This document shows, piece after piece, positions 42,418 through 51,153 of a DNA stretch of 64,000 bases. The notes below the pieces were generated by a model. That model ran no database searches. It worked only from the letters and a program-made list of their open reading frames with translations, and was not told the origin of the DNA. How positions within the stretch are numbered: the stretch's first letter is position 1; each line of letters opens with the position of its first letter. The stretch comes from Microbacterium kunmingense (GTDB lineage Bacteria > Actinomycetota > Actinomycetes > Actinomycetales > Microbacteriaceae): assembly GCF_023155745.1 (NCBI RefSeq), contig NZ_JAKNUS010000007.1, forward strand, positions 1-64,000, read 5' to 3'. A program made the translations under genes and the position numbers.

Positions 42418-44997
42418 ATGAGCTCGACCGACACCACCTCTGTGCACGTGGTGGTGGTCGGCGCCGGAATGGTCGCTCACCGGTTCGTGGACAGTTTGCT
42501 CAGTCGCAGCGGAGACGACTGGCGTGTCACGCTGATCGGCGAGGAAGCACGGCATCCGTACGACCGCGTGGGCCTCACATCGTTCTTCGGCGGCGCGTCG
42601 GTCGAAGAGCTGGAGCTCGAGCGGTCCGTCATAGACGACGAGCGCGTGCGGTTCGTGTGCGGGGATGCCGTAACCGCGATCGATCGCGCCGCGCGGCAGG
42701 TCACGACGGCACACGGCCTCAGCGTCGCTTACGACCACCTGATCCTCGCCACCGGCTCCTACGCGGCCAAGGTCGCCGTCGACGGCGCCGGGTGGGAGGG
42801 ATGCTTCGTCTACCGCACGCTGGACGACGTCGAGCGGCTGCGCGAGTTCGTCAGAACTCGATCCGCTCAGCTCGGCCGACCGCTCACCGGCACCGTCATC
42901 GGGGGTGGGCTGCTCGGGCTCGAGGCAGCGGGCGCTCTCCAGAGCCTCGACGTCTCGTGCACCGTGGTGCAGTCGTCGGATCGGCTGATGTCGGCGCAGC
43001 TCGACCGGGCGGCTGGCGACGCCCTGCGTCGCCTCATCGAGTCGCGGGGTATCAGGGTGCGGACCGAGTCGATCACGACCCGTCTGGACGCCGATGCGTC
43101 GGGCAAGGTCGTCGGGCTGGAGTTTCGGGACGGCACCTGGGAGCCCACCGACGTCGTCGTGTTCACGGTCGGAGTGAGACCGCGCGACGAGCTGGCGCGG
43201 GCCGCGTCGCTCGACGTGGAGCCACGCGGCGGGATCGTGATCGACGCGGGCTGCCGCACGAGCGATCCCCGGATCCTGGCGATCGGCGAGGTGGCGAGCT
43301 TCGATGGTGCGTGCGTCGGTCTCGTCGCGCCGGGGTACGCGATGGCCGAGGTGGCGGCGACCCGCCTGCTGGGCGGGCACGCGCAGTTCTCCGGGTACGA
43401 CGTATCGACGAAGCTCAAGCTCTCGGGGGTGGATGTCGCGAGCTTCGGCGACGCGTTCGCAGAAACGCCGGGAGCGCTCGATGTCGTCTACGCCGACCCG
43501 GTGGCCGGCGTCTACAAGAAACTCGTGATGTCGGATGACGCGAAGACGCTGCTCGGCGGAATCCTGGTCGGCGACGCCTCCTCCTACGCGGCGCTGCGGC
43601 CGCTCGTCGGCGCGGCGCTCGGCGGCGACCCAGTCGTGTACCTGATGCCCGAGGGCGGTGCCGAAGCTGCTTCCGGAGACCTGCCGGACGAAGCGCTCGT
43701 CTGCTCCTGCAACAGCGTCACCGCGGGCACGATCCGTCATGCCGTGCGCGATGACGGATGCACCGACGTCGCGGCTGTCAAGTCGTGCACGAAAGCGGGT
43801 GCCGCGTGCGGGTCGTGCGTGACGATGGTGAAGAAGATCGTCGGCGTCGAACTCGCCAAGACCGGCGCGGCGCTCAGTACCGCGCTCTGCGAGCACTTCG
43901 CGATGTCGCGACGCCAGCTTTTCGACGCCGTGCGGGTTTCGGGGCTCACCACCTTCAGCACCGTGATCGACCGGTTCGGCACCGGGCGTGGTTGCGACAT
44001 CTGCAAGCCCGCCCTCGCCAGCATCCTCTCGACCCTCGTCGGGGCTCACGTCCTGGAAGGCGAGAACGCCACCCTTCAGGACACCAACGACCACGTCATG
44101 GCCAACCTCCAGAAGGACGGCAGCTACTCGGTCGTCCCACGAATCCCCGGCGGTGAGATCACACCGGAAGGCCTGCTCGTGATCGGCGAGGTTGCGCGCG
44201 ACTTCGGGTTGTACACAAAGATCACCGGCGGCCAGCGGATCGACATGTTCGGCGCCCGCCTCGAGCAGCTGCCCGAGATCTGGCGGCGACTGGTCGACGC
44301 CGGCTTCGAATCCGGACACGCCTATGGAAAGTCGCTGCGCACCGTGAAGTCCTGCGTCGGATCCACGTGGTGCCGGTTCGGCGTGCAGGACTCGGTCGGA
44401 ATGGCTGTCCGGCTCGAGCTGCGATACCGGGGGCTGCGATCGCCGCACAAGATCAAGCTCGGCGTATCGGGTTGCGCCCGCGAGTGCGCGGAGGCCCGAG
44501 GCAAGGACGTCGGCGTGATCGCGACGGAAGCGGGCTGGAACATGTACGTCGGCGGCAACGGCGGCTTCACACCGCGGCACGCCGTGCTTCTTGCAGAAGG
44601 TCTCGACGACGACGCACTGCTCACCGCAATCGATCGATTCCTGATGTATTACATCTTCACCGCTGACCGGCTGCAGCGCACAGCTCCCTGGTTCGAAGAC
44701 CTCGAAGGCGGCATCGACGGACTGCGGGCTGTCATCTTCGACGACAGCCTCGGACTGTGCGCCGACCTCGACTCCGCGATGGCCCGCCACGTCGGCGCGT
44801 ACGAAGACGAGTGGAAAGCGACCCTCGACGACCCCGACAAGCTGAAGCGATTCGCCTCGTTCGTCAACGCTCCCATAACCCCCGACCCCTCTCTCGCGTA
44901 TACCGCCGAGCGCGGCCAGCCGCGGCCGGCCACGGAGTCCGAGCGCTCGGACCCCCGCGTGCTCATCGCCGGCACGACACTGGAGGTGCGGAGATGA
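42418..44997 (+). CDS. nirB: Assimilatory NADH-dependent nitrite reductase, large subunit
   Basis: An 859-residue protein with the full NirB domain order: FAD/NAD reductase (VVVVGAGMVAHRF; second Rossmann VIGGGLLGLEAAGAL), a BFD-like [2Fe-2S] domain (LVCSCNSVTAGTI, CTKAGAACGSC), a second such segment (RGCDICKPAL), and the nitrite/sulfite reductase ferredoxin and sirohaem/4Fe-4S halves (TVKSCVGSTWC, LGVSGCARECAEARGKD). It reduces nitrite to ammonia in the cytoplasm. ATG 42418 is preferred over an upstream start at 42346. The stop overlaps nirD (ATGA). Confidence 0.95.
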   Translation: MSSTDTTSVHVVVVGAGMVAHRFVDSLLSRSGDDWRVTLIGEEARHPYDRVGLTSFFGGASVEELELERSVIDDERVRFVCGDAVTAIDRAARQVTTAHGLSVAYDHLILATGSYAAKVAVDGAGWEGCFVYRTLDDVERLREFVRTRSAQLGRPLTGTVIGGGLLGLEAAGALQSLDVSCTVVQSSDRLMSAQLDRAAGDALRRLIESRGIRVRTESITTRLDADASGKVVGLEFRDGTWEPTDVVVFTVGVRPRDELARAASLDVEPRGGIVIDAGCRTSDPRILAIGEVASFDGACVGLVAPGYAMAEVAATRLLGGHAQFSGYDVSTKLKLSGVDVASFGDAFAETPGALDVVYADPVAGVYKKLVMSDDAKTLLGGILVGDASSYAALRPLVGAALGGDPVVYLMPEGGAEAASGDLPDEALVCSCNSVTAGTIRHAVRDDGCTDVAAVKSCTKAGAACGSCVTMVKKIVGVELAKTGAALSTALCEHFAMSRRQLFDAVRVSGLTTFSTVIDRFGTGRGCDICKPALASILSTLVGAHVLEGENATLQDTNDHVMANLQKDGSYSVVPRIPGGEITPEGLLVIGEVARDFGLYTKITGGQRIDMFGARLEQLPEIWRRLVDAGFESGHAYGKSLRTVKSCVGSTWCRFGVQDSVGMAVRLELRYRGLRSPHKIKLGVSGCARECAEARGKDVGVIATEAGWNMYVGGNGGFTPRHAVLLAEGLDDDALLTAIDRFLMYYIFTADRLQRTAPWFEDLEGGIDGLRAVIFDDSLGLCADLDSAMARHVGAYEDEWKATLDDPDKLKRFASFVNAPITPDPSLAYTAERGQPRPATESERSDPRVLIAGTTLEVRR

Positions 44998-45407
44998 CCA
45001 TGGTCGAAACCGTACGCGCCGCCGTGGGGGCCGAGGCTGGTGCGCGGACGTCGAGGTGGGTGCGCGTGTGCGCCCTTGACGACCTCGAGATCGAGCGCGG
45101 CCGCGCAGCGCTTCTCCGTGACACGCAGATCGCCCTGTTCGTCCTGCGCGGCCATGACGGTGCACCCGGCCGTGTGCACGCCGTCTCCAACCTCGACCCG
45201 TACAGCGGCGCGCACGTGATCTCCCGCGGCATCGTCGGCAGCCGAGATGACGTGCCCACCGTGGCATCCCCGATGTACAAGCAGGTCTTCGACCTGCGCA
45301 CGGGCGTGTGCCTCGACACCCAGGGCGCGGAGCCCCGTTCACTGCGGGTGTGGCCGGTGGCCATCGACGGGGATCATGTGCTCGTGCGTTGGGAGGACCA
45401 CCGATGA
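44994..45407 (+). CDS. nirD: Nitrite reductase small subunit
   Basis: A 137-residue NirD: a Rieske-like fold without Rieske cluster ligands (no CxH...CxxH motif is visible), as in bacterial NirD. Typical segments are WVRVCALDDLEIERGRAALL and NLDPYSGAHVISRGIVGSRDDVPTVASPMYKQVFDL. It starts in an ATGA overlap with nirB and its stop overlaps the siroheme synthase start, keeping subunit and cofactor synthesis in step. Confidence 0.93.
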   Translation: MTMVETVRAAVGAEAGARTSRWVRVCALDDLEIERGRAALLRDTQIALFVLRGHDGAPGRVHAVSNLDPYSGAHVISRGIVGSRDDVPTVASPMYKQVFDLRTGVCLDTQGAEPRSLRVWPVAIDGDHVLVRWEDHR

Positions 45408-46636
45408 CGACGATGCTGGGGATCTCGCTGGCTGGCCGCCGCGTCGTGCTGGTCGGCGGCGGCGCCGTCACCGGCCGTCGGCTCCCGCGCTTCCTCGACG
45501 ACGGCGCCGACATCCTGATCGTGGCCCCGATCCTCAGCGACGACACCCGGGTGCTCCTCGAGCGGCACGGTCTGCGCCACGAGAGCCGTCCGGTGCGCGT
45601 CGACGACGTCGAAGACGCGTGGCTCGTGCACACCGCCACGGGTGACCCGCGCGTGGATGCCGAGGTCGCTGCGTGGTGCGAGAGCCGCCGCATCCTCTGC
45701 ATCAACGCGTCCAACGGAGCTCACGGCAGCGCGCGCCTTACGGCCGAGTCGCGCGCGGGCGACGTCGTCGTCGGGGTCATGTCGGACTCCGGCGTCGACC
45801 CCCGGCGCGCTGCGCGACTGCGCGACGCGATCGCCGGTCTGCTGCGAGAGGGGAGGCTGCCGCTGCGCCGCCGACGCCGCTCCGCGGCAGGGCGTGTCGA
45901 TCTCGTCGGGGGCGGTCCGGGACCGACTGACCTCATGACGATCCGCGGACGACGATTGCTCGCGGAAGCCGACGTTGTCGTCGCCGACCGGCTGGGACCT
46001 GCTGACGTACTGGCCGAACTCGATTCCGACGTCGAGGTGATCGACGTGGGCAAGCGTCCCGGTCACCACCCGGTGCCACAGGAGGAGATCAATCAAATCC
46101 TCGTCGACCGGGCGCGGCTCGGGCTTCGCGTCGTGCGGCTCAAGGGCGGTGACCCGTTCGTCTACGGGCGGGGCGGCGAGGAGGTCGCGGCATGCCTGGC
46201 CGCCGGCGTCCCTGTCGAAGTCGTTCCCGGACTCACCAGCGTCGTGTCCGTGCCGCAAGCGGCCGGCATACCGGTGACGCACCGCGGCACCGCCGTCGGC
46301 TTCCACGTCGTCAACGGCCAGGCGGAGGTCACGTCGTCCACGCTCGACGCACTGCGCGACGATTCCGTCACGACCGTGGTGCTGATGGGCGTCGCCGCGC
46401 TGCGAAAACTTGTGTCCGCCGCCGTCGAGGCCGGCGTACCAGCCTCGCGCCCCGTTGCAATCGTGGAGAACGGGCACACCCCGCAGCAACGCACCACGCG
46501 GACGACACTCGGTCGCGCCCACCTCGACGCCGAGGCGGCCCAGGTCCGCAACCCAGCTGTCATCGTGATCGGCGACGTTGCGCGCGCCAGCCTCCTGCTG
46601 GGCGTGCACGAGGAAGCGGGTGAGACGGTCCGGTGA
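45404..46636 (+). CDS. Siroheme synthase (precorrin-2 dehydrogenase plus uroporphyrinogen-III methyltransferase)
   Basis: A 410-residue CysG-like protein. The N-terminal NAD-binding domain (LAGRRVVLVGGGAVTGRRL, about residues 1-150) would oxidise precorrin-2; the C-terminal SUMT domain (from about 165) has VDLVGGGPGPTDLMTIRG, VVADRLGP, RLKGGDPFVYGRGGEE and VEVVPGLTSV. It makes precorrin-2 and sirohydrochlorin for the NirB siroheme. A CbiX-type protein two genes downstream probably inserts the iron. It overlaps nirD and the HemD-like gene by 4 bases each. Confidence 0.9.
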   Translation: MTTMLGISLAGRRVVLVGGGAVTGRRLPRFLDDGADILIVAPILSDDTRVLLERHGLRHESRPVRVDDVEDAWLVHTATGDPRVDAEVAAWCESRRILCINASNGAHGSARLTAESRAGDVVVGVMSDSGVDPRRAARLRDAIAGLLREGRLPLRRRRRSAAGRVDLVGGGPGPTDLMTIRGRRLLAEADVVVADRLGPADVLAELDSDVEVIDVGKRPGHHPVPQEEINQILVDRARLGLRVVRLKGGDPFVYGRGGEEVAACLAAGVPVEVVPGLTSVVSVPQAAGIPVTHRGTAVGFHVVNGQAEVTSSTLDALRDDSVTTVVLMGVAALRKLVSAAVEAGVPASRPVAIVENGHTPQQRTTRTTLGRAHLDAEAAQVRNPAVIVIGDVARASLLLGVHEEAGETVR

Positions 46637-47778
46637 CCTCGTCCGTGCGTCCGGCGCTCTCGACAGCGCTGATCGGCTGCTCCATCGTGATCACCGTCGA
46701 TCGGCGGTCGTCAGAGCTGGCCGCGGCGCTCGAGCGTCACGGCGCGCAGGTGCGGCACGCACCCGCGCTCACGATCGTCCCCCACATCGACGACGAGGCC
46801 CTGATAGCAGCGACCCGCGAGCTGGTCGAGCATCCGCCCGACATCGTCGTCGCGACGACCGGCGTCGGATTCCGCGGGTGGATGGAAGCCGCCGACGAGG
46901 CCGGCCTGCTCGACGACCTCGGTCGTGCGTTCGCCTCGGCCCAGATCGTCGCCCGCGGCCCAAAGGCCCGCGGCGCGATCCAACAGGCAGGGTTCACGGC
47001 CGACTGGGTCGCCGAGTCCGAGACATCCGCCGAACTGGGCGACTTCCTCCTCGCCGAGGGCGTATCTGGCCGCCGCGTCGCCGTGCAGCACCACGGCTCC
47101 GGCTCCGACGGGCTGGACGAGCTCTTCACGGGCGCGGGCGCTCTCGTCTCGAGCCTCACTGTCTACCGCTGGGGGCCACCGCCGGATGAGACGGTGGTGA
47201 CCAAGTCGGTCGTCGCGGCCGCAAGCGGTGAGGTCGACGCGGTGCTCTTCACCTCCGCGCCTGGTGCTGCGGAGTGGCTCGCCGCAGCCGAGCGAGCCGG
47301 GGCGCTCGGCGAGATCGCGGCCCTCTCAGCCGCCGGTCGCCTGCTGGCGGCTGCCGTCGGTCCCATCACCGCGGGGCCTCTTGTCGCCGCGGGAATCACC
47401 CCGCTCATCGCGGAGCGCGGTCGCCTTGGTTCGCTGGTGCGTGCTGTCGTCACGCACTTCGGCGGAGGGCACGCGCGATTCATTGAAACGACATCCGGTC
47501 GCCTGGAGTTGCGCAGCGGAGGCGCGATCCTCGACGGACGATTCACGCCGCTCTCACGAACAGGCCTCGCCGTGCTCACCGTTCTGGTCGACGGGGCAGG
47601 CGGCGTGGTGAGTCGTCCTCAACTCCAGCGCGCCCTGCCGCGATCGGCCGACAGCGAGCATGCCGTCGAGGTTGCGGTAGCCAGGTTGCGTGACGCTTTG
47701 GCTGCCCCCCAACTCATCAAGACCGTCGTCAAACGGGGATACCGCCTCGACACGGTCGAAACCGAGGAGGCCCGATGA
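46633..47778 (+). CDS. HemD-like protein with C-terminal winged helix (NnaR-type regulator)
   Basis: A 381-residue two-domain protein. Residues about 15-265 are a uroporphyrinogen-III synthase fold (VVATTGVGFRGWMEAA, VAVQHHGSGSDGL, VLFTSAPGAAEWL). Residues about 285-378 are an OmpR/PhoB-type winged helix (LSRTGLAVLTVLVDGAGGVVSRPQLQRALP, SEHAVEVAVARLRDAL, KTVVKRGYRLD). This fusion is the NnaR type, which assists GlnR in activating nitrate and nitrite assimilation genes in actinobacteria. It could still make uroporphyrinogen III; regulation is the likelier role here. GTG start at 46633. Confidence 0.88.
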   Translation: MTSSVRPALSTALIGCSIVITVDRRSSELAAALERHGAQVRHAPALTIVPHIDDEALIAATRELVEHPPDIVVATTGVGFRGWMEAADEAGLLDDLGRAFASAQIVARGPKARGAIQQAGFTADWVAESETSAELGDFLLAEGVSGRRVAVQHHGSGSDGLDELFTGAGALVSSLTVYRWGPPPDETVVTKSVVAAASGEVDAVLFTSAPGAAEWLAAAERAGALGEIAALSAAGRLLAAAVGPITAGPLVAAGITPLIAERGRLGSLVRAVVTHFGGGHARFIETTSGRLELRSGGAILDGRFTPLSRTGLAVLTVLVDGAGGVVSRPQLQRALPRSADSEHAVEVAVARLRDALAAPQLIKTVVKRGYRLDTVETEEAR

Positions 47779-48476
47779 CCACCACGCTGATCGCGTGCTC
47801 GCATGGCACCAGCGACGACGCCGGCCGACGCGCCATCCAGCTTCTGACGTCCCAGGTCGCTCGCCTCGTCCCCGGCATCCGCGTCGAGCAGGCGTTCGTC
47901 GACGTCGAACAGCCGGCCGTTGACGATGTCGTGGCTACCGCTGTCCGCCGCGGCACAGCGGTCGTCGTCCCCCTGCTGCTTTCGACAGGCTTCCACGTGA
48001 AAGTCGACATCGCGCGAGCCGTCGGCCGGTATCCGGGACGCGCTGTGGCGGCGGATCCGCTCGGTCCGCACCCACTAATCACCGCCGTGCTCGAGCATCG
48101 ACTCGCATCCAGCGGAGTGCGGGACGACGATGCGATAGTCCTCGCCGCGGCGGGATCCTCCGACCCCGCGGCCACAGTGGCCGTGCAGGAAGTCGCGCGC
48201 GATCTCGCCGACAAGGTCGGTCGCCACATCGATGTCGGGTTCGCCGCCGGTGCCGGAACACCCATCGAGGAAGCCGTCGCCATGGCGCGCGAACGCAGCA
48301 CCGGCCGCGTGATCGTCGCAAGCTACGTACTCGCGCCCGGCTTCTTCGCGGGCCGCATTGCGTCGTGCGGGGCAGACATCGCCACCGAACCGCTCGCCCC
48401 CGACGTGCGTGTGGCGGGAATCGTGCGCAGCCGATTTCAGGCGTCACTTGCGACACTCAACTCGGCTGCCGCGTAG
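47775..48476 (+). CDS. CbiX/SirB-type sirohydrochlorin chelatase
   Basis: A 233-residue protein with tandem CbiX-like halves. The metal-site histidines lie in LIACSHGTSDDAGR near the N terminus and in PLLLSTGFHVKVDIARA; the second half repeats the pattern (IVLAAAGSSDP, VIVASYVLAPGFFAGRIA). It probably inserts Fe(II) into sirohydrochlorin to finish siroheme. It overlaps the regulator gene by ATGA and ends the operon, converging on the ECF42 sigma gene 25 bases away. Confidence 0.85.
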   Translation: MTTTLIACSHGTSDDAGRRAIQLLTSQVARLVPGIRVEQAFVDVEQPAVDDVVATAVRRGTAVVVPLLLSTGFHVKVDIARAVGRYPGRAVAADPLGPHPLITAVLEHRLASSGVRDDDAIVLAAAGSSDPAATVAVQEVARDLADKVGRHIDVGFAAGAGTPIEEAVAMARERSTGRVIVASYVLAPGFFAGRIASCGADIATEPLAPDVRVAGIVRSRFQASLATLNSAAA

Positions 48477-48501
48477 CGAAGCGCATCGCTCCGCTCCTGG
48501 C

Positions 48502-49728
48502 TCAACGACCAGGCGTCCTTCGTACGGTTCCCGCCGCGCTGCGGAACCACCGGCGCTCTGCTCCGTTGCGGGTCAAGCCCGCGGCCCGCTGGTACTCGCG
48601 CCGCGCCTCGTCCGCGCGGCCGGCGCGACCGAGCAGGTGCGCCCGTACTGCCGCGACGCGGAGCGGCGATGCTCTGCCCTCGACCGCCGCGACGACCTGC
48701 AAGCCGGCGTCCGGACCGACCACCTCCCCCACCGCGACCGCCCGGCCGAGCTCGCTCACCGGGCCCGGGTCGAGGCGGCAGAGCACCTCGTACAGTCCAA
48801 GGATCTGTCGCCAGTCGGTGCCGCTCGCTGTCTCAGCCTCGTCGTGCACCGCGGCGATCGCGGCCCGAACCTGATAGCGCCCCGCGCGCTCCTGCGTCAG
48901 CGCGTCGGTGAGGAGCTCGACGCCCTCGGCGATGAGGTCGGCGCGCCACAGGCTCCGGTCCTGATGCGCGAGCGGAACCAGAAGGCCCTCTCGGTCTGCG
49001 CGCGCGGGCGCACGCGCATCGGTGAGAAGCATGAGAGCGACCAATCCCGCGGCCTCCGGGCGCCACGGGTCGTCGGGGCGACCGAGTGAGAGAAGGAGTC
49101 GAGCGAGCCGCAGCGCCTCGGCGGCGAGGAGGGGCCTCGTGATGTCCTCGCCCTCGACGGCCGAATGCGCCTCGGTGTGGATGAGGCTCAGCACATCGAG
49201 GAGCACCGGGATCCGCTCCGTCATCTCGCCGCCCGGCTCGAGCGGCACGCCGCGAAGCGTGGCTTTCGCCCGCGAGATCCGCTGCGCGACGGTCGCCTCG
49301 GTGGCGAGAAGTCCGCGCGCGATCTCCCGGGTGGTGAGCCCACCCACGCAGCGCAGGGTGAGCGCCATCTGCGACGCGGGCGACAGCGACGGGTGACAGC
49401 ACAGAAGGAAGAGGCGGAGGGTGTCGTCCACGTCGGCCGCGACGGCGCCGCCGGGCTCCTGCCGGGTCGCCCGCTCCTCCCGTGCCCGCCGCGCGGCATC
49501 TGATCTGACCGCATCGACATACCGGCGTGACGCCACCGACACCAGCCACGCGGCAGGATTCTCGGGCATCCCCTCCCGCGGCCACTGGCCCCATGCCGCG
49601 AGGAGCGCCTCCTGCACCGCGTCCTCCGCGTCGTCGAAGGCGCCCGTCCGGCGCACCATCACCGCGAGCGCGCGTGGAGCCGCCGACCGCACGGCGGCGG
49701 TCAGTGCCCCGAGCGGCGGCCGACTCAC
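48502..49728 (-). CDS. ECF42-type sigma factor with C-terminal TPR-like domain
   Basis: A 408-residue sigma factor. Region 2 is seen in AFDDAEDAVQEALLAAWGQWPREGMPENPAAWL and region 4 in LTLRCVGGLTTREIARGLLATEATVAQRISRAKATLRG. The remaining half (about 200-408) is a helical, TPR-like extension, which includes HTEAHSAVEGED and LYEVLCRLDPGPVSELGRAVAVGEV. This is the hallmark of ECF42, a group that relies on its own extension and a DGPF/YCII neighbour rather than a membrane anti-sigma. The GTG start at 49728 overlaps the stop of that neighbour (GTGA). Confidence 0.88.
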   Translation of the reverse strand: MSRPPLGALTAAVRSAAPRALAVMVRRTGAFDDAEDAVQEALLAAWGQWPREGMPENPAAWLVSVASRRYVDAVRSDAARRAREERATRQEPGGAVAADVDDTLRLFLLCCHPSLSPASQMALTLRCVGGLTTREIARGLLATEATVAQRISRAKATLRGVPLEPGGEMTERIPVLLDVLSLIHTEAHSAVEGEDITRPLLAAEALRLARLLLSLGRPDDPWRPEAAGLVALMLLTDARAPARADREGLLVPLAHQDRSLWRADLIAEGVELLTDALTQERAGRYQVRAAIAAVHDEAETASGTDWRQILGLYEVLCRLDPGPVSELGRAVAVGEVVGPDAGLQVVAAVEGRASPLRVAAVRAHLLGRAGRADEARREYQRAAGLTRNGAERRWFRSAAGTVRRTPGR

Positions 49729-50102
49729 GTGTTGGCGGCGAAGTCCGCGTCGGTCCATATGCGCGCGATCCGCATGCCGCCAGGAACCACGGCTTCGGGG
49801 AACCGTGCGGCGATCTCGGCGGCACGGGCCTCGTCGGCGACATCCACCAGGTAGTAGCCCGACACCACTTCGGTCAGTTCCGGCAGGGGTGCGTCGGTGA
49901 CGACCGGACCGTCGGCACCGCGGGTGACCTGCTGCTGTGCGTCGGTGTCGAGCGCCTTGGAGTCGACCAGCTCGCCGGTGGCCTGCAGGTCGGACTCGAC
50001 GTCCCAGTAGACCTGAAACGCCGCCGCACGCTCCTCGTCGCTCATCTTCGCGAACAGGTCGATCACGGCCGGGCTGTTGTGGATCAGGATCAGGTACTGC
50101 AT
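49725..50102 (-). CDS. DGPF/YCII-family protein, partner of the ECF42 sigma factor
   Basis: A 125-residue YCII-related protein starting MQYLILIHNSPAVID, with the DGPF-like block GADGPVVTDAPLPELTEVVSGYYLVDVADEARAAEIAARFP. Such proteins are found beside ECF42 sigma factors and are often their targets; the biochemical role is not known. Its stop overlaps the sigma factor's GTG start, so both are made from one message. The upstream region 50103-50285 holds no other gene; a GC-rich stretch there shares the GTTTCGGCGGGAAA word with the hairpin repeats further downstream. Confidence 0.85.
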   Translation of the reverse strand: MQYLILIHNSPAVIDLFAKMSDEERAAAFQVYWDVESDLQATGELVDSKALDTDAQQQVTRGADGPVVTDAPLPELTEVVSGYYLVDVADEARAAEIAARFPEAVVPGGMRIARIWTDADFAANT

Positions 50103-50285
50103 CGGAACTCCCTCGCTTCCGGCCGCTGTGCGCGGCCCTCTCAGTGTGTCGGAGCCGGGTGCCGTTTCTCGACACGCTCTCTCGCCCTGTTTCGGCGGGA
50201 AAGGGGGGTTTCGGCGAGGAAGGGGCGCCGCACCGCGCGTTTAGCCTCGTCGCTGCCCGCCCCGGTCGAAGCGCCCGCCGGCGGG

Positions 50286-51089
50286 TCAGGCGACCTGCTG
50301 CTGCAGATCGACCACCCAGCGGGTGCCGCCCGGATCCATCGGGGTCTCGAGGTACACCTCGCGGGCAGGACCCGCGGGCGTGAGCCCCCGGCGGTCGATC
50401 TCGGCGACGAGGTCCTGCCACGCCCGCTGGATGCCCAGCAGATCATCGGCCTCGTACCGCCCGGTCAGGGCGCGGGATGCCGCGGGCACGGTCGCCCGCT
50501 CGAGACCGGCCGGAGTCGCGGCATCCCCGATTTGCTCCGCCGCGGCGGCGATCATGCCATCTCCGTCGGTGGTGTAGATCGCCACTCCCGGCCCGGTGTG
50601 CACCGCCCCGGCCGCAGCGATCGCCTCGTTGACCCGGGTGAACATGTACCCGATCTCGGCTTCGATCTGCGACATCTCCTCGATGCGCATCGTCTCCTGC
50701 ACCACGTGCAGCTCGGGCAGGGCGGTTTCGACGTATTCCGTCATGGGAATCTCCTTCTGGATGACGCGGAGACGCGCCTCGACGGCGGCGAGCCGATGCC
50801 GGTCTGCGGCGATCTGCGACCGCAGCTCCTCGCGCCGCTCGCGGAGGAGGAGCGCGACGTCCTCCTGCGAGAGGCCGCCGTCCAGCATCCGTCCGACCTG
50901 ATCCAGGGTGAACCCGAGATCTTTCAGGGCGACGATGCGGTTGGCGCGCTCGAGCTGACCGACACCGTAGGAGCGGTAGCCGCTCCAGGGGTCGACCCGC
51001 TCGGGCGTGAGGAGACCGAGGTGGTCGTAGTGACGCAGCATCCGGACCGACACTCCGGCCAGCCGGGCGAACTCTCCGATGCTCAACAT
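50286..51089 (-). CDS. MerR-family regulator with GyrI-like effector domain
   Basis: A 267-residue protein. The N-terminal MerR winged helix reads LSIGEFARLAGVSVRMLRHYDHLGLL with the YRSYGVGQLERA wing. A dimer coiled coil follows (about 75-115), then a GyrI-like small-molecule-binding domain (about 120-267). Similar regulators (BmrR/TipA-like) bind drugs or hydrophobic compounds. Its own promoter carries a perfect palindrome at 51108-51124 in the position expected for MerR autoregulation. Target genes other than itself are not evident; the divergent side faces apt tail-on. Confidence 0.88.
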   Translation of the reverse strand: MLSIGEFARLAGVSVRMLRHYDHLGLLTPERVDPWSGYRSYGVGQLERANRIVALKDLGFTLDQVGRMLDGGLSQEDVALLLRERREELRSQIAADRHRLAAVEARLRVIQKEIPMTEYVETALPELHVVQETMRIEEMSQIEAEIGYMFTRVNEAIAAAGAVHTGPGVAIYTTDGDGMIAAAAEQIGDAATPAGLERATVPAASRALTGRYEADDLLGIQRAWQDLVAEIDRRGLTPAGPAREVYLETPMDPGGTRWVVDLQQQVA

Positions 51090-51107
51090 GGTGATTCCAC
51101 GACAGAG

Positions 51108-51124
51108 CCTGACACCGTGTCAGG
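51108..51124 (-). promoter_or_regulatory. MerR-type operator in the regulator's own promoter
   Basis: CCTGACACCGTGTCAGG is a perfect inverted repeat with 8-bp arms around one base. On the minus strand it is preceded by TTGACC, a -35-like hexamer, so the palindrome fills the -35/-10 spacer, the usual MerR arrangement. Confidence 0.7.
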
Positions 51125-51153
51125 GTCAAGCACCAGGGTTCGGGTTCACTCCG

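Noticed and set aside
41461-45714. A 1417-codon open frame on the minus strand antisense to the nitrite genes
   Set aside because: It lies opposite well-supported focA/nirB/nirD genes; its protein is low-complexity Arg/His/Asp/Glu-rich, as expected of antisense frames in high-GC DNA, and has no recognisable domain.
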